A stretch of DNA of 64,000 nt from contig NZ_JAYKZZ010000015.1 in NCBI RefSeq assembly GCF_035818675.1, positions 186,001-250,000 of the forward strand, in the 5' to 3' direction. The notes beneath the pieces are model-generated. The model was not told the origin of the DNA and searched no databases. It saw nothing but the letters and a program-made list of their open reading frames with translations. The position numbers were made by a program, and so were the translations under genes. Of this stretch, positions 53,801-63,200 are shown in pieces. The DNA comes from Parapedobacter flavus. GTDB lineage: Bacteria > Bacteroidota > Bacteroidia > Sphingobacteriales > Sphingobacteriaceae. The first letter of the stretch is position 1. The number at the start of each line of letters is the position of its first letter.

Positions 53801-53914
53801 CTCAACAGGCTGTTTTTTTCCGATCAGCGCACGCATGAATTGACGGTCTACCACTTTCTCGCTAAATACTACCACGCTACAGCCAAACGCCTCAACCAAG
53901 TCCAAATCGCTTGA
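50819..53914 (+). CDS. LanB-type lantibiotic dehydratase, full length
   Basis: A 1031-aa class I lanthipeptide dehydratase. Family members glutamylate Ser/Thr of a precursor peptide with Glu-tRNA, then eliminate glutamate to leave dehydroalanine or dehydrobutyrine. The N-terminal glutamylation domain carries the conserved R94-ATPFGKFSG block (MAMRATPFGKFSGIALGE). The C-terminal elimination domain (SpaB_C) spans about 755-1025: WVYLKLYCGERDADDIL, WFFVRYHDPEPHLRIRF and TYTRELERYGFDTMESCESI with FHIDS. Both domains are on one chain, as in NisB (993 aa). No LanC cyclase, LanT or peptidase gene is recognised nearby. The preceding Ser/Thr-rich peptide is the natural substrate candidate. Its 3' end overlaps the convergent LytTR gene by 23 bases. 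Confidence 0.9.
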   Translation: MTRKEQGMEALDFFLLRVPRLPLKTLGNLNSHNTVDALDTYFRKLFDHPELQDAIFLASEELASLLDGCLKCHEPIPLGILTTMYKYVSRMAMRATPFGKFSGIALGEIGDGTEIGLTGHQACSFRFDMGLTVYLSKQALKDRSLRYNLRFRSNESLYELESQFRYIEYQDVGNKRTYRWVRVPKTPVLLAIIAHAKESQSFSRLIDLLVVMGIPADRAASYLNTLVDEQLLLPDLEPAVTGGDHFQLLFEKIMASAPNHRLVTALKEMHHIRDGCATARATVSATKASLGTLLHGWTGKDIIQADSRVVAHQNRLDKGMVDTLLKEINQLLPLNRVNIPPSLLMFRRRFVARYGDMEIPLMEALDQDRGIGYGEKNGQYLENSPLLKGLALSHHIGSADGHLPFAHQILGRCWRGMGTSVREVMLDADHIEGIAAKSTDHALPLSGYMFGNLLQSVGTSGNKDDFRFNLLACAGPSALPLMARFSHLDTQLRNKIVACATAEQQACPDVILAEVVHLPKERMGNILQRPALRRYEIPLLGRSGVDSDFQLPLSDLLVTVRDGRVVLRSLRLGKVVEPRLSSAHNYRFGITAYQFLCDLQHQTNALDISWDWGTMKSLPFLPRISYKHLILCRAQWNIPQSFLAEFPNIDYEEVACRLQKDFDLPQHTLLADADNELPLDLANPVAQKVLVDRLKKGNLKLYESLFHEFQSPVVDQDNLRYANEAIIPFKTGSTIRASKTAPHAMVNIQRDFPPGSEWVYLKLYCGERDADDILSNNIAPLVKTFVDAKSIEKWFFVRYHDPEPHLRIRFLLADARMFPQLAKHIGENIMPLLASRQVQRMVYDTYTRELERYGFDTMESCESIFHIDSCCILQLLPLFLGPEGERLRWLSAMAGVAQLLAAFGLDTVTKQRWLDAWKLAFYEEFAMDKKRQRSLDLRYREHRLVLEAFLNEETTHQSVHVALGYRRDALQRIVGQMGTRRAQQQLLLSLCHMFLNRLFFSDQRTHELTVYHFLAKYYHATAKRLNQVQIA

Positions 53915-54590
53915 ATAATTCATCGCGGTACTGCCGGCCGATGGGGATGTTATCGATATTGCCTTTCATCGTGATTTCGGATGTTCCAACCGACCGTACG
54001 TAGTGTAGGTTCACGATAAATGACTTTTGTACGCGCATAAAGCTGTCCTTTGGCAGCAAGAGTTCCATTTTGCCCAGGTTTTTGTGTATTAGATATTCCT
54101 TCTTGTCGTCGACAACGATCCGGGTGTATTCCTTTTCGCCCTTTAAATAGACAATCTCATCCCGTTGCAGGATCAGGTTGTAGCAGCCGTCTTTCACCGT
54201 CAGAAAGAACGCTTCGTTACTTTTACCTTCCGGTTGGCGAAAAAAGGCTTTGACCTTACCAACGGCTTTCAGAAACCGGCCATGATCAAAGGGTTTGACA
54301 ATGAAATCCAATACATCGAGCTCATAGCTGCTTGCCGCGTAATCGGGATTTGCGGTCACAAATATAAATAGAGGTGGGTTCTTGATACTTTTCAGTAACG
54401 AGATGCCGTCCATATCAGGCATGGCGATATCCGTAAAAACCACATCAACGGCGTGTTTGCTTAGAAAATGCCAAGCGTCGGCAGCATTGGAAAAGACGCC
54501 TTTCAGATCGAGGTCGGGCGTTTTACGAATACTGTCCTCCAAATGTGCCCTGGCTAGCGGTTCATCATCAAGGGCTATGCAGCTCATCAT
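53892..54590 (-). CDS. LytTR-family response regulator
   Basis: A 232-aa response regulator. The receiver shows CIALDDEPLARAHLED, DVVFTDIAMPDMDGISLLKS (phosphoacceptor Asp), FVTANPDYA and DFIVKPFDHGRF. The LytTR domain covers about residues 130-230 (EIVYLKGEKEYTRIVVDDKK, SFMRVQKSFIVNLHYVRSVG, IPIGRQYRDELF). It lies 6 bases after the sensor kinase gene on the same strand and forms a pair with it. Regulated genes may be the convergent dehydratase locus, the divergent RND operon or both; position favours the RND operon because the pair and the operon share an upstream region. Confidence 0.93.
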   Translation of the reverse strand: MMSCIALDDEPLARAHLEDSIRKTPDLDLKGVFSNAADAWHFLSKHAVDVVFTDIAMPDMDGISLLKSIKNPPLFIFVTANPDYAASSYELDVLDFIVKPFDHGRFLKAVGKVKAFFRQPEGKSNEAFFLTVKDGCYNLILQRDEIVYLKGEKEYTRIVVDDKKEYLIHKNLGKMELLLPKDSFMRVQKSFIVNLHYVRSVGTSEITMKGNIDNIPIGRQYRDELFKRFGLG

Positions 54591-54596
54591 ACTTTA

Positions 54597-55700
54597 TTAT
54601 TTTAACGTTAACATTAAGGTTACTTGATACTTATTGACTTGTGTGTCGGTTTCCAACTCGTGCCTTTCGGGATAGTACTGCATCAATCGCCGCTTTGCAT
54701 TTTCCAGACCAATACCGCTCTGGGGGGGTGCTTTCGCCAGGGGGTTAAGACCATTGGCAACAGTGAGCACCAGCTGATCGTTTTCCACAGCAAGTGAGAT
54801 GGTTACCCAAGCGTTCTGCAGGCTCCTGTTGGGACCATGTTTGAACGCATTCTCCACAAAGGGGATAAGCAGGAGCGGGGCAACGGTGTAGGGCTCTTGT
54901 GGCTCAACGATTTCTACGACAACGGGAAGCGATTTTTCGTAGCGAATGCGGGCCAGTTCGATGTAGTTTTGCAGAAAATCAATTTCGTTCCTTATCGGGA
55001 TGAGCTCTTGTTTCGATTCATGTAGGATATACCGCATTAAATGGGCCAGCCGAAGAACGGTTTCAGGTGTATCGGCATGACTTTCTTTGGCCATTTGGTA
55101 GATGTTGGTGAGCGTGTTGAACAGGAAGTGCGGCGAGATTTGCGATTTGAGGAAATCGAGTTCGAGCTGAAGACTATGCTGTTCTAACTTGGCCGCCCGG
55201 TAACTTTGCTCCATAAGCGATTTCATGAGCTTGGGCGATAGCGGTAGCGTAACGAGAAATACATAATCAAGTGCTAAAACCGATACGTTGTGCGGGTACA
55301 CCATGCCGAGGGGGCCATTGGAAAGAACAAGGTCAAAAAAGAACTTCAAATAATTCCCGGATGCGGGGAAATAGTTGACAATGATAAAGCAAGCCGCGTA
55401 TGTACCGGCTGCCCACAAAAGATATCCGAACACCACCCAAAAGAAGGTAAGTAGCCACTTCCCTTTCAGCAACCAATTGGAAATCACGAAAGAGGTAGTG
55501 CCGTAGAAGATGGTAAGGACTACGATCATGTCTTTCAGGATGAATACCCATGCCACATCTTTCGCGATGCGCCGATAGTTAAGGGTATAAAACAAAAGCA
55601 CCAGAAGCCAAAAAATGACGTGGCAGACGACTCTTGTTTTTGGTGTGTACCAGTTAAACCAGTTGAATTCAGACAGTTTATTAGTCGATTGGGCTTGCAT
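54597..55700 (-). CDS. LytS/YehU-type sensor histidine kinase
   Basis: A 367-aa membrane kinase. Four hydrophobic segments lie within residues 25-165 (VCHVIFWLLVLLFYTLNYRR, ILKDMIVVLTIFYGTTSFVI, FFWVVFGYLLWAAGTYAACF, VLALDYVFLVTLPLSPKLM). The His_kinase domain has the phosphorylated histidine in LKSQISPHFLFNTLTNIYQM, and the ATPase domain shows LLIPFVENAFKHGPNRSLQN and GIGLENAKRRLMQYY. No large extracellular sensor domain is visible, so the signal may be sensed in the membrane. Cognate regulator follows directly. Confidence 0.93.
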   Translation of the reverse strand: MQAQSTNKLSEFNWFNWYTPKTRVVCHVIFWLLVLLFYTLNYRRIAKDVAWVFILKDMIVVLTIFYGTTSFVISNWLLKGKWLLTFFWVVFGYLLWAAGTYAACFIIVNYFPASGNYLKFFFDLVLSNGPLGMVYPHNVSVLALDYVFLVTLPLSPKLMKSLMEQSYRAAKLEQHSLQLELDFLKSQISPHFLFNTLTNIYQMAKESHADTPETVLRLAHLMRYILHESKQELIPIRNEIDFLQNYIELARIRYEKSLPVVVEIVEPQEPYTVAPLLLIPFVENAFKHGPNRSLQNAWVTISLAVENDQLVLTVANGLNPLAKAPPQSGIGLENAKRRLMQYYPERHELETDTQVNKYQVTLMLTLK

Positions 55701-55807
55701 AATAGAATTTAATCGAATTGGTAGGCCATTTTTAATTGAACGACGGCCGATAAATATAGCAGATTATCCTTGGTTTGTTGCAAAAAAGTTGGCTTTGGTA
55801 GTAAAAG

Positions 55808-55840
55808 TTTGGAATTTGGTTGTAGGTCTTCTTATGTTTG
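55808..55840 (+). promoter_or_regulatory. Promoter of the RND efflux operon
   Basis: TTTG at 55808-55811 and TATGTTTG at 55833-55840 are 21 bases apart, a good Bacteroidota promoter form. It lies in the 229-base region between the divergent kinase gene and the adaptor gene, about 90 bases before the adaptor start. A LytTR binding site might be sought around it. Confidence 0.6.
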
Positions 55841-55929
55841 CGGTACAATCAGTAAATTTATCAGCAGGCACCGTTCGTATTTGGAGCCTTGATTGATGTG
55901 ATTTTTGAAGTTAAACCAATGAATAAACC

Positions 55930-57033
55930 GTGAAGGAAGTACAGTTCATTTTTTATCGGATACCCCTAATATCCGCCGGCTTGTTGTGGGGTGTTATGAT
56001 GTTTTCTTGTAGGCAATCACCTTCTGCCGGTGATTCACCGCCCGCATCTGCGGCGGTTGTACAAACTGAAGAACAACCCACCGAGGTGAAAACCGTGACG
56101 GTGGAGGAAGTTCCGTTCCAGCAGGAGCTGATGGCCAACGGCCGATTGAGCGCGATCCAGAAGGCCGACTTGCGTTTCCGCGTGGATGGTTTGGTGGAGC
56201 GTTTGCATGTTACCGAGGGCAGCAGGGTGCAGGCCGGCCAGTTGCTGGCCACACTCAACGACGAAGTGCAGCAGCAGGCGTTGCAACAGGCCGCCCTCCG
56301 GCGGCAGCGGGCCGTGATGGATTATGAAGACCAGCTCCTCCGTTTGGGGTACCGACCTGCCGACACGGCCGCACTCGACGAGGAAGTGAAGCGGGTGGCC
56401 CGCCTCCGCAGCGGGCTCAGCGATGCGCTGCTCGAATGGCGGAAAGCAGAAAAGGACGTGCACCATACCCAGCTATATGCGCCATTCGCCGGAAAGATAG
56501 CCAACCTGAAAGCGAAACCATACAATACCACGGCCGGGTTGGAATATGTGTGTTCGCTGATCGACGACCGCGAGCTCCACGTGGAATTTGCGGTGCTGGA
56601 ACAGGAGCTCGATTTCGTGCGGCATGCCGGTTCCGTACGCGTAACGGCTTTCAGTGAAAAGGACAGGGCGTATGAAGGCAAGATCACGAGTGTGAACCCA
56701 CAGGTAGACAAATCGGGCATGGTGTTGGTGAAGGCCGTGATTAAAAACCAAGGTGGCGGATTGATCGATGGCATGGGGGTGAGCGTGGCGGTGTCCCGCA
56801 ACTGGGGCGACCAATTGGTGGTGCCCAAGGAAGCGGTGCTCGACCGCCAGGGCCGTAAGGTCGTCTTTACGGCCACGGACAGTGGGACCGCGTATTGGAA
56901 CTATGTAGAGATCAGCCATGAAAACAGTACCCATTATGCCATCAAAGAAGGCCTGGAGCCCGGCAGCCAGGTGATTTACGAAGGTAATTTCAACCTGGCG
57001 CACGATAAGCCGGTTACCATCATTGCCCAGTAA
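55930..57033 (+). CDS. RND efflux periplasmic adaptor (HlyD/MFP family) lipoprotein
   Basis: A 367-aa adaptor that links the inner-membrane RND pump to the TolC channel. It starts with GTG at 55930 (VKEVQFIFYRIPLISAGLLW read as M first); the signal peptide ends at a lipobox MMFSC. The barrel-sandwich halves are ADLRFRVDGLVERLHVTEGS with VQAGQLLATLND and TQLYAPFAGKIANLKAKPYN, joined by a short hairpin (about 115-175). The membrane-proximal part ends KVVFTATDSGTAYWNYVEIS and GLEPGSQVIYEGNFNL. It is the first gene of a four-gene operon of markedly higher GC than the dehydratase next to it. Confidence 0.92.
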   Translation: MKEVQFIFYRIPLISAGLLWGVMMFSCRQSPSAGDSPPASAAVVQTEEQPTEVKTVTVEEVPFQQELMANGRLSAIQKADLRFRVDGLVERLHVTEGSRVQAGQLLATLNDEVQQQALQQAALRRQRAVMDYEDQLLRLGYRPADTAALDEEVKRVARLRSGLSDALLEWRKAEKDVHHTQLYAPFAGKIANLKAKPYNTTAGLEYVCSLIDDRELHVEFAVLEQELDFVRHAGSVRVTAFSEKDRAYEGKITSVNPQVDKSGMVLVKAVIKNQGGGLIDGMGVSVAVSRNWGDQLVVPKEAVLDRQGRKVVFTATDSGTAYWNYVEISHENSTHYAIKEGLEPGSQVIYEGNFNLAHDKPVTIIAQ

Positions 57034-57041
57034 CGACCCGG

Positions 57042-60000
57042 ATGCCCCTAGTGCCGATGAAGAGCCAAAGCCCCCGCAAACCGTTCCCCGCCTTCAGCAT
57101 CCTGGTGGTCTGCCTCATGCTGGGGTTGGTGGGCCTGGCACTCATTCCGCAGCTCTCCATCCAGTTGACCCCCAGCAGGAGTTATGCTTCCGTTACCGTT
57201 CAATGTGCCATGCGCGGGGCTTCGCCCGAGGTTGTCGACCTGGAGGTCACCAACCCCATTGAACGTACGCTTGCGCGCCTGCATGGCGTACAGCATATCC
57301 GGTCCACATCGGGCCATGGCACCGCCAACGTGCACGTATCGTTGGATAAATGGACCGACCCGGCAACTTTCCGCTTCGAGGCAACCACGGTGCTGCGGCA
57401 ATTATATCCCCAACTGCCGGCGACGGCATCCTATCCCGTTGTCTATTTAAACCGGCCGGCAGCGAGCAATGCATTCGGCAGGGATATCATTGGCTATACC
57501 CTCGGAGGTCCAGACGCCGCGGAGGGCATCACCGCCGTGGCCGAGCTACGTATCCGCCCCGTGCTGGCTGAAATAAAGGGCCTCTATCGTGTAGACATCA
57601 CCGGTATACGCCCCACGCGTGTGGCGGTGGACGTAGACCAGGCCCGGCTCCGCCAGCTGGGTAGTGGCCTATCCGATTTCCAGCGGCAGCTGCAGGAAGG
57701 GCTTGCCGTGAAAGGGCTCGGCGTGGTGCGGTGGGGTGGGGCCAAGGTAGACCTGGCCATCGACCGCTGCATGGCCGGCGCAGACGACCTTCTGGGGTTT
57801 CCGCTAAGGGGCCGCAACGGAGCGGTGTTCTACCTGCGCGATGTGGCCACCGTAGCGATGCAGCACACCACCCCCACATCGCACTACCGCATCAATGGGG
57901 AGGAACTGGTGTATATCAATATGGCCCCCGAAGCACACGTGAACAACATCAAGCTGGCCCGCGAAATCCGGCTGGCCATGGAGGGGGTAGCGAACGAGCT
58001 GGTGGCCGACGGGTACCGCCTGGACCTGGTCTATGACAATACCGAGTACATCCAGGAAGAGCTGGGGAAGATCTATTTGCGCACGGGCCTTTCGGTGCTC
58101 ATCCTCCTGCTCTTCGTGATGCTTATTACGCGCAAATGGCGCTACCTGCTCATCGTGGTCCTCTCGCTGGCCGTCAACGTGGCCGTATCGCTCATTTTCT
58201 ATTACCTCTTCCGGTTGGAGATACACCTCTACTCGCTGGCGGGTGTCACCATTTCGCTGGGGTTGATCATCGACAACGTGATCGTCATCGTGGAGGATAT
58301 CCGCCATACGGGCCGCAACCGGATTTTCGCGGCTATCCTGGCCTCCACGTTGACGGCCCTCGGGGCCCTGAGCGTGATTTTCCTGTTGGAGGAAAATGCG
58401 CGGTTGAACCTGTTGGACTTCGCCCTGGCCATCATCGTCAACTTACTGGTGTCGCTGCCGGTGGCCTATTTCTTTATCCCGGCCCTGCTGGAGCGGCTGC
58501 CGGTAACGATCAGGCCCGGCAAGTTGTTTTTCCGCCGCAAGCGGCTGGTGGTGCGGTTCAGCAGGGGGTATCGGCGGCAGCTGGCCTTCATGCTGCGCTT
58601 CCGGTGGCTGTGCCTTTTGGTGATGCTCCTGTGTTTTGGCTTGCCGCTGTTCATGCTCCCCCAAAACATTGAGGGGGAGTCGTGGTGGGCCAAGGCCTAT
58701 AACCAGACCATTGGTAGCAACTTTTATAACGAGGTGCTGCGCGATAAAGTGAATAAATACGCCGGGGGAGCCCTATACCTGTATACCAGCAACCGCATGG
58801 GGAATTCCGGCGGCGGGGGCGAAGAAGACCGCGTGCAGCTTTTCGTTCGCATCACCATGCCCAACGGCGCAACCTTGCCCCAGATGGATGCCGTGGTGCG
58901 CGAGTTCGAGGGCTTCTTAACCCGGTTTCCCGACGAAATCGAGCGCTTCGAGGCCCGGGTTTCCGGCGCCAACAGCGCCGCCATCAGCATCCGTTTCAAC
59001 AAGGGCTTCGAGGGTGCTTTCCCCCATCGGCTGAAACGCCTGCTGGAGAACCGTGCCATCTTATCGGGTTCGGCCGATTTCGGCGTTTACGGTGTGGGGC
59101 GTGGGTTCAGCAATGCTATTGATCTGGACAACTTCGATTCGACCATCGAACTGCGGGGCTACCATTATGGGCAGCTGCAAGCCATCGGCCTGCAGGTGCG
59201 CGATACGCTGTTGCGCAACCCGCGCGTGCAGGATGTCGTGATTAGCACACTGGGGCGCTGGCAGCAGCGGCGCTACGAGGAATTCATGGTGGGCATCGAC
59301 CGGCCGACGTACCTGGTGTCGCGCCATATCGGCCGGCAGGCCATGGGGGCGGCGTTGCAAACCCTCGACGAGCGGTCGGCCCTCATCGGCACGGTCGAGT
59401 CGGCCCCCGGCGTGTTCACACCGGTGGCGGTGCACACCAACCGGGGCAACACCGCCCCGGTGTGGTCGGTGATGCACGCCCCGCTACAGGTGAACGACTC
59501 GACGATGGTGCGCCTGGCCGACGTGTCTTCGGTAGCCAAAGTGCGGGTGGGCGACGCCATCATCCGCGACAACCAGGAGTACCTGCTCAACGTGCACTAC
59601 CGGTTCATCGGCACCTACCAGCTGAACGAAATCGTGAAGAAGCGCGTATTGGAAAGCATCCGGCCGACCTTGCCCTATGGGTATGCCGTGGATGTGCCCC
59701 GGTCGTCCGGGTGGTTCGGCGGGGGCAGCGACGACTACACGCACCTGTGGCTCGTGGCCCTGGTGCTGCTCATCATCTACATGATCTGCGCCATCCTGCT
59801 CGAGTCGTTCCGCCAGCCCTTTGCCGTGGTGCTGATGATCCCGTTTTCGTTCATCGGCGTTTTCCTCACCTTTTATTTCCTTTCGCTGCAATTCGACCAA
59901 GGGGGGTATGCGTCGCTGCTCCTGCTCAGCGGCCTGGTAACGAATGCCGCCCTGTATATCATCAACGATTTCAATTATTTGCGGCGGGGCCGCCCCGCGG

Positions 60001-60254
60001 GTGCTACCCGGGGTAGGGAAGTGTTTATCCGCGCCTTCCATGCCAAGGCAATGCCCATCCTGGTTACCACGCTGTCGGCCATCCTTAGCCTCCTGCCGTT
60101 CATGATCAGTGGCGAGGAAAAAGGATTTTGGTTCACGCTCTCGGCGGGGACCATCGGGGGGCTGCTATTTTCCATCCTGGGTGCTTACCTGCTGCTTCCG
60201 CTCTGCCTGCTGGCGCGGCCGCAGCGCCACATCTCCAAACGACCGAAGAAATGA
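57042..60254 (+). CDS. RND efflux permease, first of two
   Basis: A 1070-aa RND (AcrB/CusA superfamily) proton-driven transporter. A first transmembrane helix (FSILVVCLMLGLVGLALIPQ) is followed by a porter domain, a transmembrane block at about residues 345-510 (LSVLILLLFVMLITRKWRYL, then SLGLIIDNVIVIVEDIRHTG), a second porter part and a last block from about 900 (LWLVALVLLIIYMICAILLE). In the fourth helix SLGLIIDNVIVIVED holds the usual paired acidic position as DN. An in-frame ATG at 57057 is an alternative start. It overlaps the next permease by 4 bases. Confidence 0.92.
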   Translation: MPLVPMKSQSPRKPFPAFSILVVCLMLGLVGLALIPQLSIQLTPSRSYASVTVQCAMRGASPEVVDLEVTNPIERTLARLHGVQHIRSTSGHGTANVHVSLDKWTDPATFRFEATTVLRQLYPQLPATASYPVVYLNRPAASNAFGRDIIGYTLGGPDAAEGITAVAELRIRPVLAEIKGLYRVDITGIRPTRVAVDVDQARLRQLGSGLSDFQRQLQEGLAVKGLGVVRWGGAKVDLAIDRCMAGADDLLGFPLRGRNGAVFYLRDVATVAMQHTTPTSHYRINGEELVYINMAPEAHVNNIKLAREIRLAMEGVANELVADGYRLDLVYDNTEYIQEELGKIYLRTGLSVLILLLFVMLITRKWRYLLIVVLSLAVNVAVSLIFYYLFRLEIHLYSLAGVTISLGLIIDNVIVIVEDIRHTGRNRIFAAILASTLTALGALSVIFLLEENARLNLLDFALAIIVNLLVSLPVAYFFIPALLERLPVTIRPGKLFFRRKRLVVRFSRGYRRQLAFMLRFRWLCLLVMLLCFGLPLFMLPQNIEGESWWAKAYNQTIGSNFYNEVLRDKVNKYAGGALYLYTSNRMGNSGGGGEEDRVQLFVRITMPNGATLPQMDAVVREFEGFLTRFPDEIERFEARVSGANSAAISIRFNKGFEGAFPHRLKRLLENRAILSGSADFGVYGVGRGFSNAIDLDNFDSTIELRGYHYGQLQAIGLQVRDTLLRNPRVQDVVISTLGRWQQRRYEEFMVGIDRPTYLVSRHIGRQAMGAALQTLDERSALIGTVESAPGVFTPVAVHTNRGNTAPVWSVMHAPLQVNDSTMVRLADVSSVAKVRVGDAIIRDNQEYLLNVHYRFIGTYQLNEIVKKRVLESIRPTLPYGYAVDVPRSSGWFGGGSDDYTHLWLVALVLLIIYMICAILLESFRQPFAVVLMIPFSFIGVFLTFYFLSLQFDQGGYASLLLLSGLVTNAALYIINDFNYLRRGRPAGATRGREVFIRAFHAKAMPILVTTLSAILSLLPFMISGEEKGFWFTLSAGTIGGLLFSILGAYLLLPLCLLARPQRHISKRPKK

Positions 60255-63200
60255 TCCGATTTTTAGTCTATAGACCCATCGCCGTACTGGTCAGTTTTTT
60301 TGCCTTATTGCTGCTGGGCATCACCGCCTACCTGTACCTGCCCACGTCGCTGCTGCCCAAGGCCGATATCCCCGAAGTCATCGTGCTGCTTTCGGGCGAG
60401 AACCTGTCGGCCGAGGAGGTGGAGCAGCAACTGGCCACGCCGATCCGCAACGGCCTGCTGCAACTGCATGGGTTGGAGCGGATAGAAAGCCGCGCCTCGG
60501 AGGGCAGCGCCACGATCCGGGTGCGTTTCGAGGCAGGATCAGACATCAGCCTGCGCTTCATCGAGGTGAACGAGAAGGTAGACCTGGCGATGAACAGCCT
60601 GCCGCGCGAGGCCGAGCGGCCGTTGGTGGTGAAGATGGGTGTTGACGACATCCCCGTATTCCAGCTCAGCGTATTGCCGCGCGACAGCCTGGTTACGCCT
60701 GCTCGGATGGTGGCCGTCAGCACGTTCGTGCGCGAAACCATCAGTCGGCGCATCGAACAGCTGGCCGAAGTGGCCATGGTAGATGCCACGGGCCTGATGC
60801 AGCCCCAGGTGCAGATTGAGCCCAAGGCGGGTTATCTGGAGAGCTTGGGCCTGGGCGGCGGGGTGCTCACCCAGGCGTTCCGCGAGAACGAGATCAGTCT
60901 GGGCAACATCCAGGTGGCGGATGGCCACTACCGGTATTTCCTCAAATTCGCCACCGATGTGGCCTCGCTGGAAAGCCTGCGGGCCACTCCCGTAAATATC
61001 AACGGCCGGGTATTCCGGCTGGGTGAGCTGGCCACGGTGACGCTCACCCACGCCGAAGAAACGGGTGCTTTTTATAGCGACGGGCGGCGGGCCATCAACC
61101 TCGACATCATCAAGCAGCCCTCGGCCCGCATGGAAGACCTCCAGGCGCACTTCGGCGAACTGCTTGCCCAGATGCGGCAAGCCTACCCCGATCTGGCGTT
61201 TGTGGTATCGCAAGACCAGACCGAGCTGCTCGACTATGCCATCGGCAACCTCCGGCAGGACCTGTGGCTGGGCGGTATCTTCGCGGCGCTATTGATGCTG
61301 GTGTTCATCCGCAAGGTGAAGCCGGCCATGCTCATCGGTATCACCATCCCCGTTTCGCTGCTGGTCAGCCAGCTGGGGTTCTACCTGCTGGGCATATCCA
61401 TCAACATCATTTCATTGGGGGGGCTCATCCTGGGCTTGGGGATGATCATCGACAGTTCCATCGTGGTCATCGATAACATCAACCGCTACCGCGATGCGGG
61501 ACGGCCCGTATCCGAGGCGGCCATCCAGGGTACGGATGAGATTATCCGGCCCCTGCTCACCTCCGTGCTCACCAACTGTGCGGTATTCATCCCGCTGATT
61601 TTTTTAAGCGGATTGGCGGGGGCGATTTTTTTCGACCAGGCGCTTTCGGTCATCGTTGGCGTGGTTTCGTCGCTGTTGGTTTCGCTGTTGCTGCTGCCCC
61701 CCTTATACACGCTGGTCTATCCCGAACGGCCGGGCGGGCGGCGTGCGGAGCCCGAAATCAAGGCCCGCGTGCATGTAACGGGCTGGTACGAAGGAGGACT
61801 CGCCCTTGTTTTCCGCAGGCCCGTGGTCACGTGTTTGGTGGTGGTGGCGCTCCTCGCCGTGAGCATCGGGCTGTTTGTGGCCTTGGATAAGACGCGCTTG
61901 CCCGAGCTCACGCGCGACGACTTCGCGGTTTCGATCGACTGGAACGAGCCCATCGATGCCGCCGAAAACTGGAACCGCGTGCAGGGGCTATTGGCCGGTA
62001 TGGGCGACAGCATGGGCACCATCCATGCCTGGGTGGGCGAGCAGCAGTATGTGTTTGACCGCGGCCAGCGGCAGGGGCAAAGCCAGGCCCGCCTATACAT
62101 CCAAGCCGCTGGCGGCACAGACCCCACGGCCTTGCAGCGCCAGCTGCCCCCACTGGTGGCTGCGCAGTACCCCCATGCGGTGATGGACATCGCCCCCGCG
62201 CAGAATGCTTTCGAGGCCGTCTTTGCCGACCGGATAGCGCCCCTGCGGCTGGAGGTATCGGAAAGCGAGCGCCAGGAGATGCCCGACCCCGAAGCGATGC
62301 TGCGCCTGGTCGACTCCCTGCGCCGGGCGCTGCCCCACGCCCACATCGGCCCGGTGGCGCTCCACGACAAGGTGCTCATCCGGCTCGACGCCGAAAAAGC
62401 CGCACGCTATGGGGTGGGGCTCGGCGAGCTGTCGGCGCAGATCCAGTCGGCCTTCCGGCCCACCTTGGTCGACCACTTCCAAAGCGGGCAGGCCGTGGTA
62501 CCCATCCTGTTGGTGCCGGGTGCCGAACGCGATGTAAGCGCCATCTTGGCCCGCTCGTTTATCCGCAAGTCCGAAGGCGTAGCGATTCCGTTGTCGGCCT
62601 TAGTGGAGACCGCGCGGACGAACAGCTATCGCCACCTCACGGCCGGTGCACAGGGGCGCTATTATCCGGTGGCCATCCACACCGATAGCGAGGCGAGGGA
62701 CCTCCCGGTTATCCGCAATCTTCTGGAGCGGGCTTTCCCCACGCTCGACGTGACTTTCGGCGGGGCCTACTTCGATAACCGGGCGCTACTTGGTGAAATG
62801 GCACTCATCCTGTTGGTGTCGGTGCTGTTGCTGTATTTCATATTGGCCGCGCAGTTTGAATCGCTGGTACAGCCCTTGTTTATCCTCGTGGAGCTACCCA
62901 TCGCCATATCGGGCGCGTTGCTCGCGCTATACCTGGCCGGCAACAGCATCAACCTGATGTCGTTGATCGGCGTGGTGGTGATGTCGGGCCTCATCATCAA
63001 CGACTCCATCCTGAAGATCGATGCCATCAACCGGCTGCGCAAGGCGGGCATGCCGGTTATGGAAGCCATCTACGAAGGGGGGCATAAGCGGCTGAAGCCC
63101 ATTGTGATGATCACGCTGACGAGCATCGGAGCACTGGCCCCGACGCTGTTCATGCACGATTTGGGGTCGGAATTGCAGCAGCCACTGGCGCTCACCCTGA

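Noticed and set aside
56035..63157. Many long antisense frames over the RND genes
   Set aside because: High GC removes stop codons by chance; the plus-strand RND sequences are clear and these frames have no family features.
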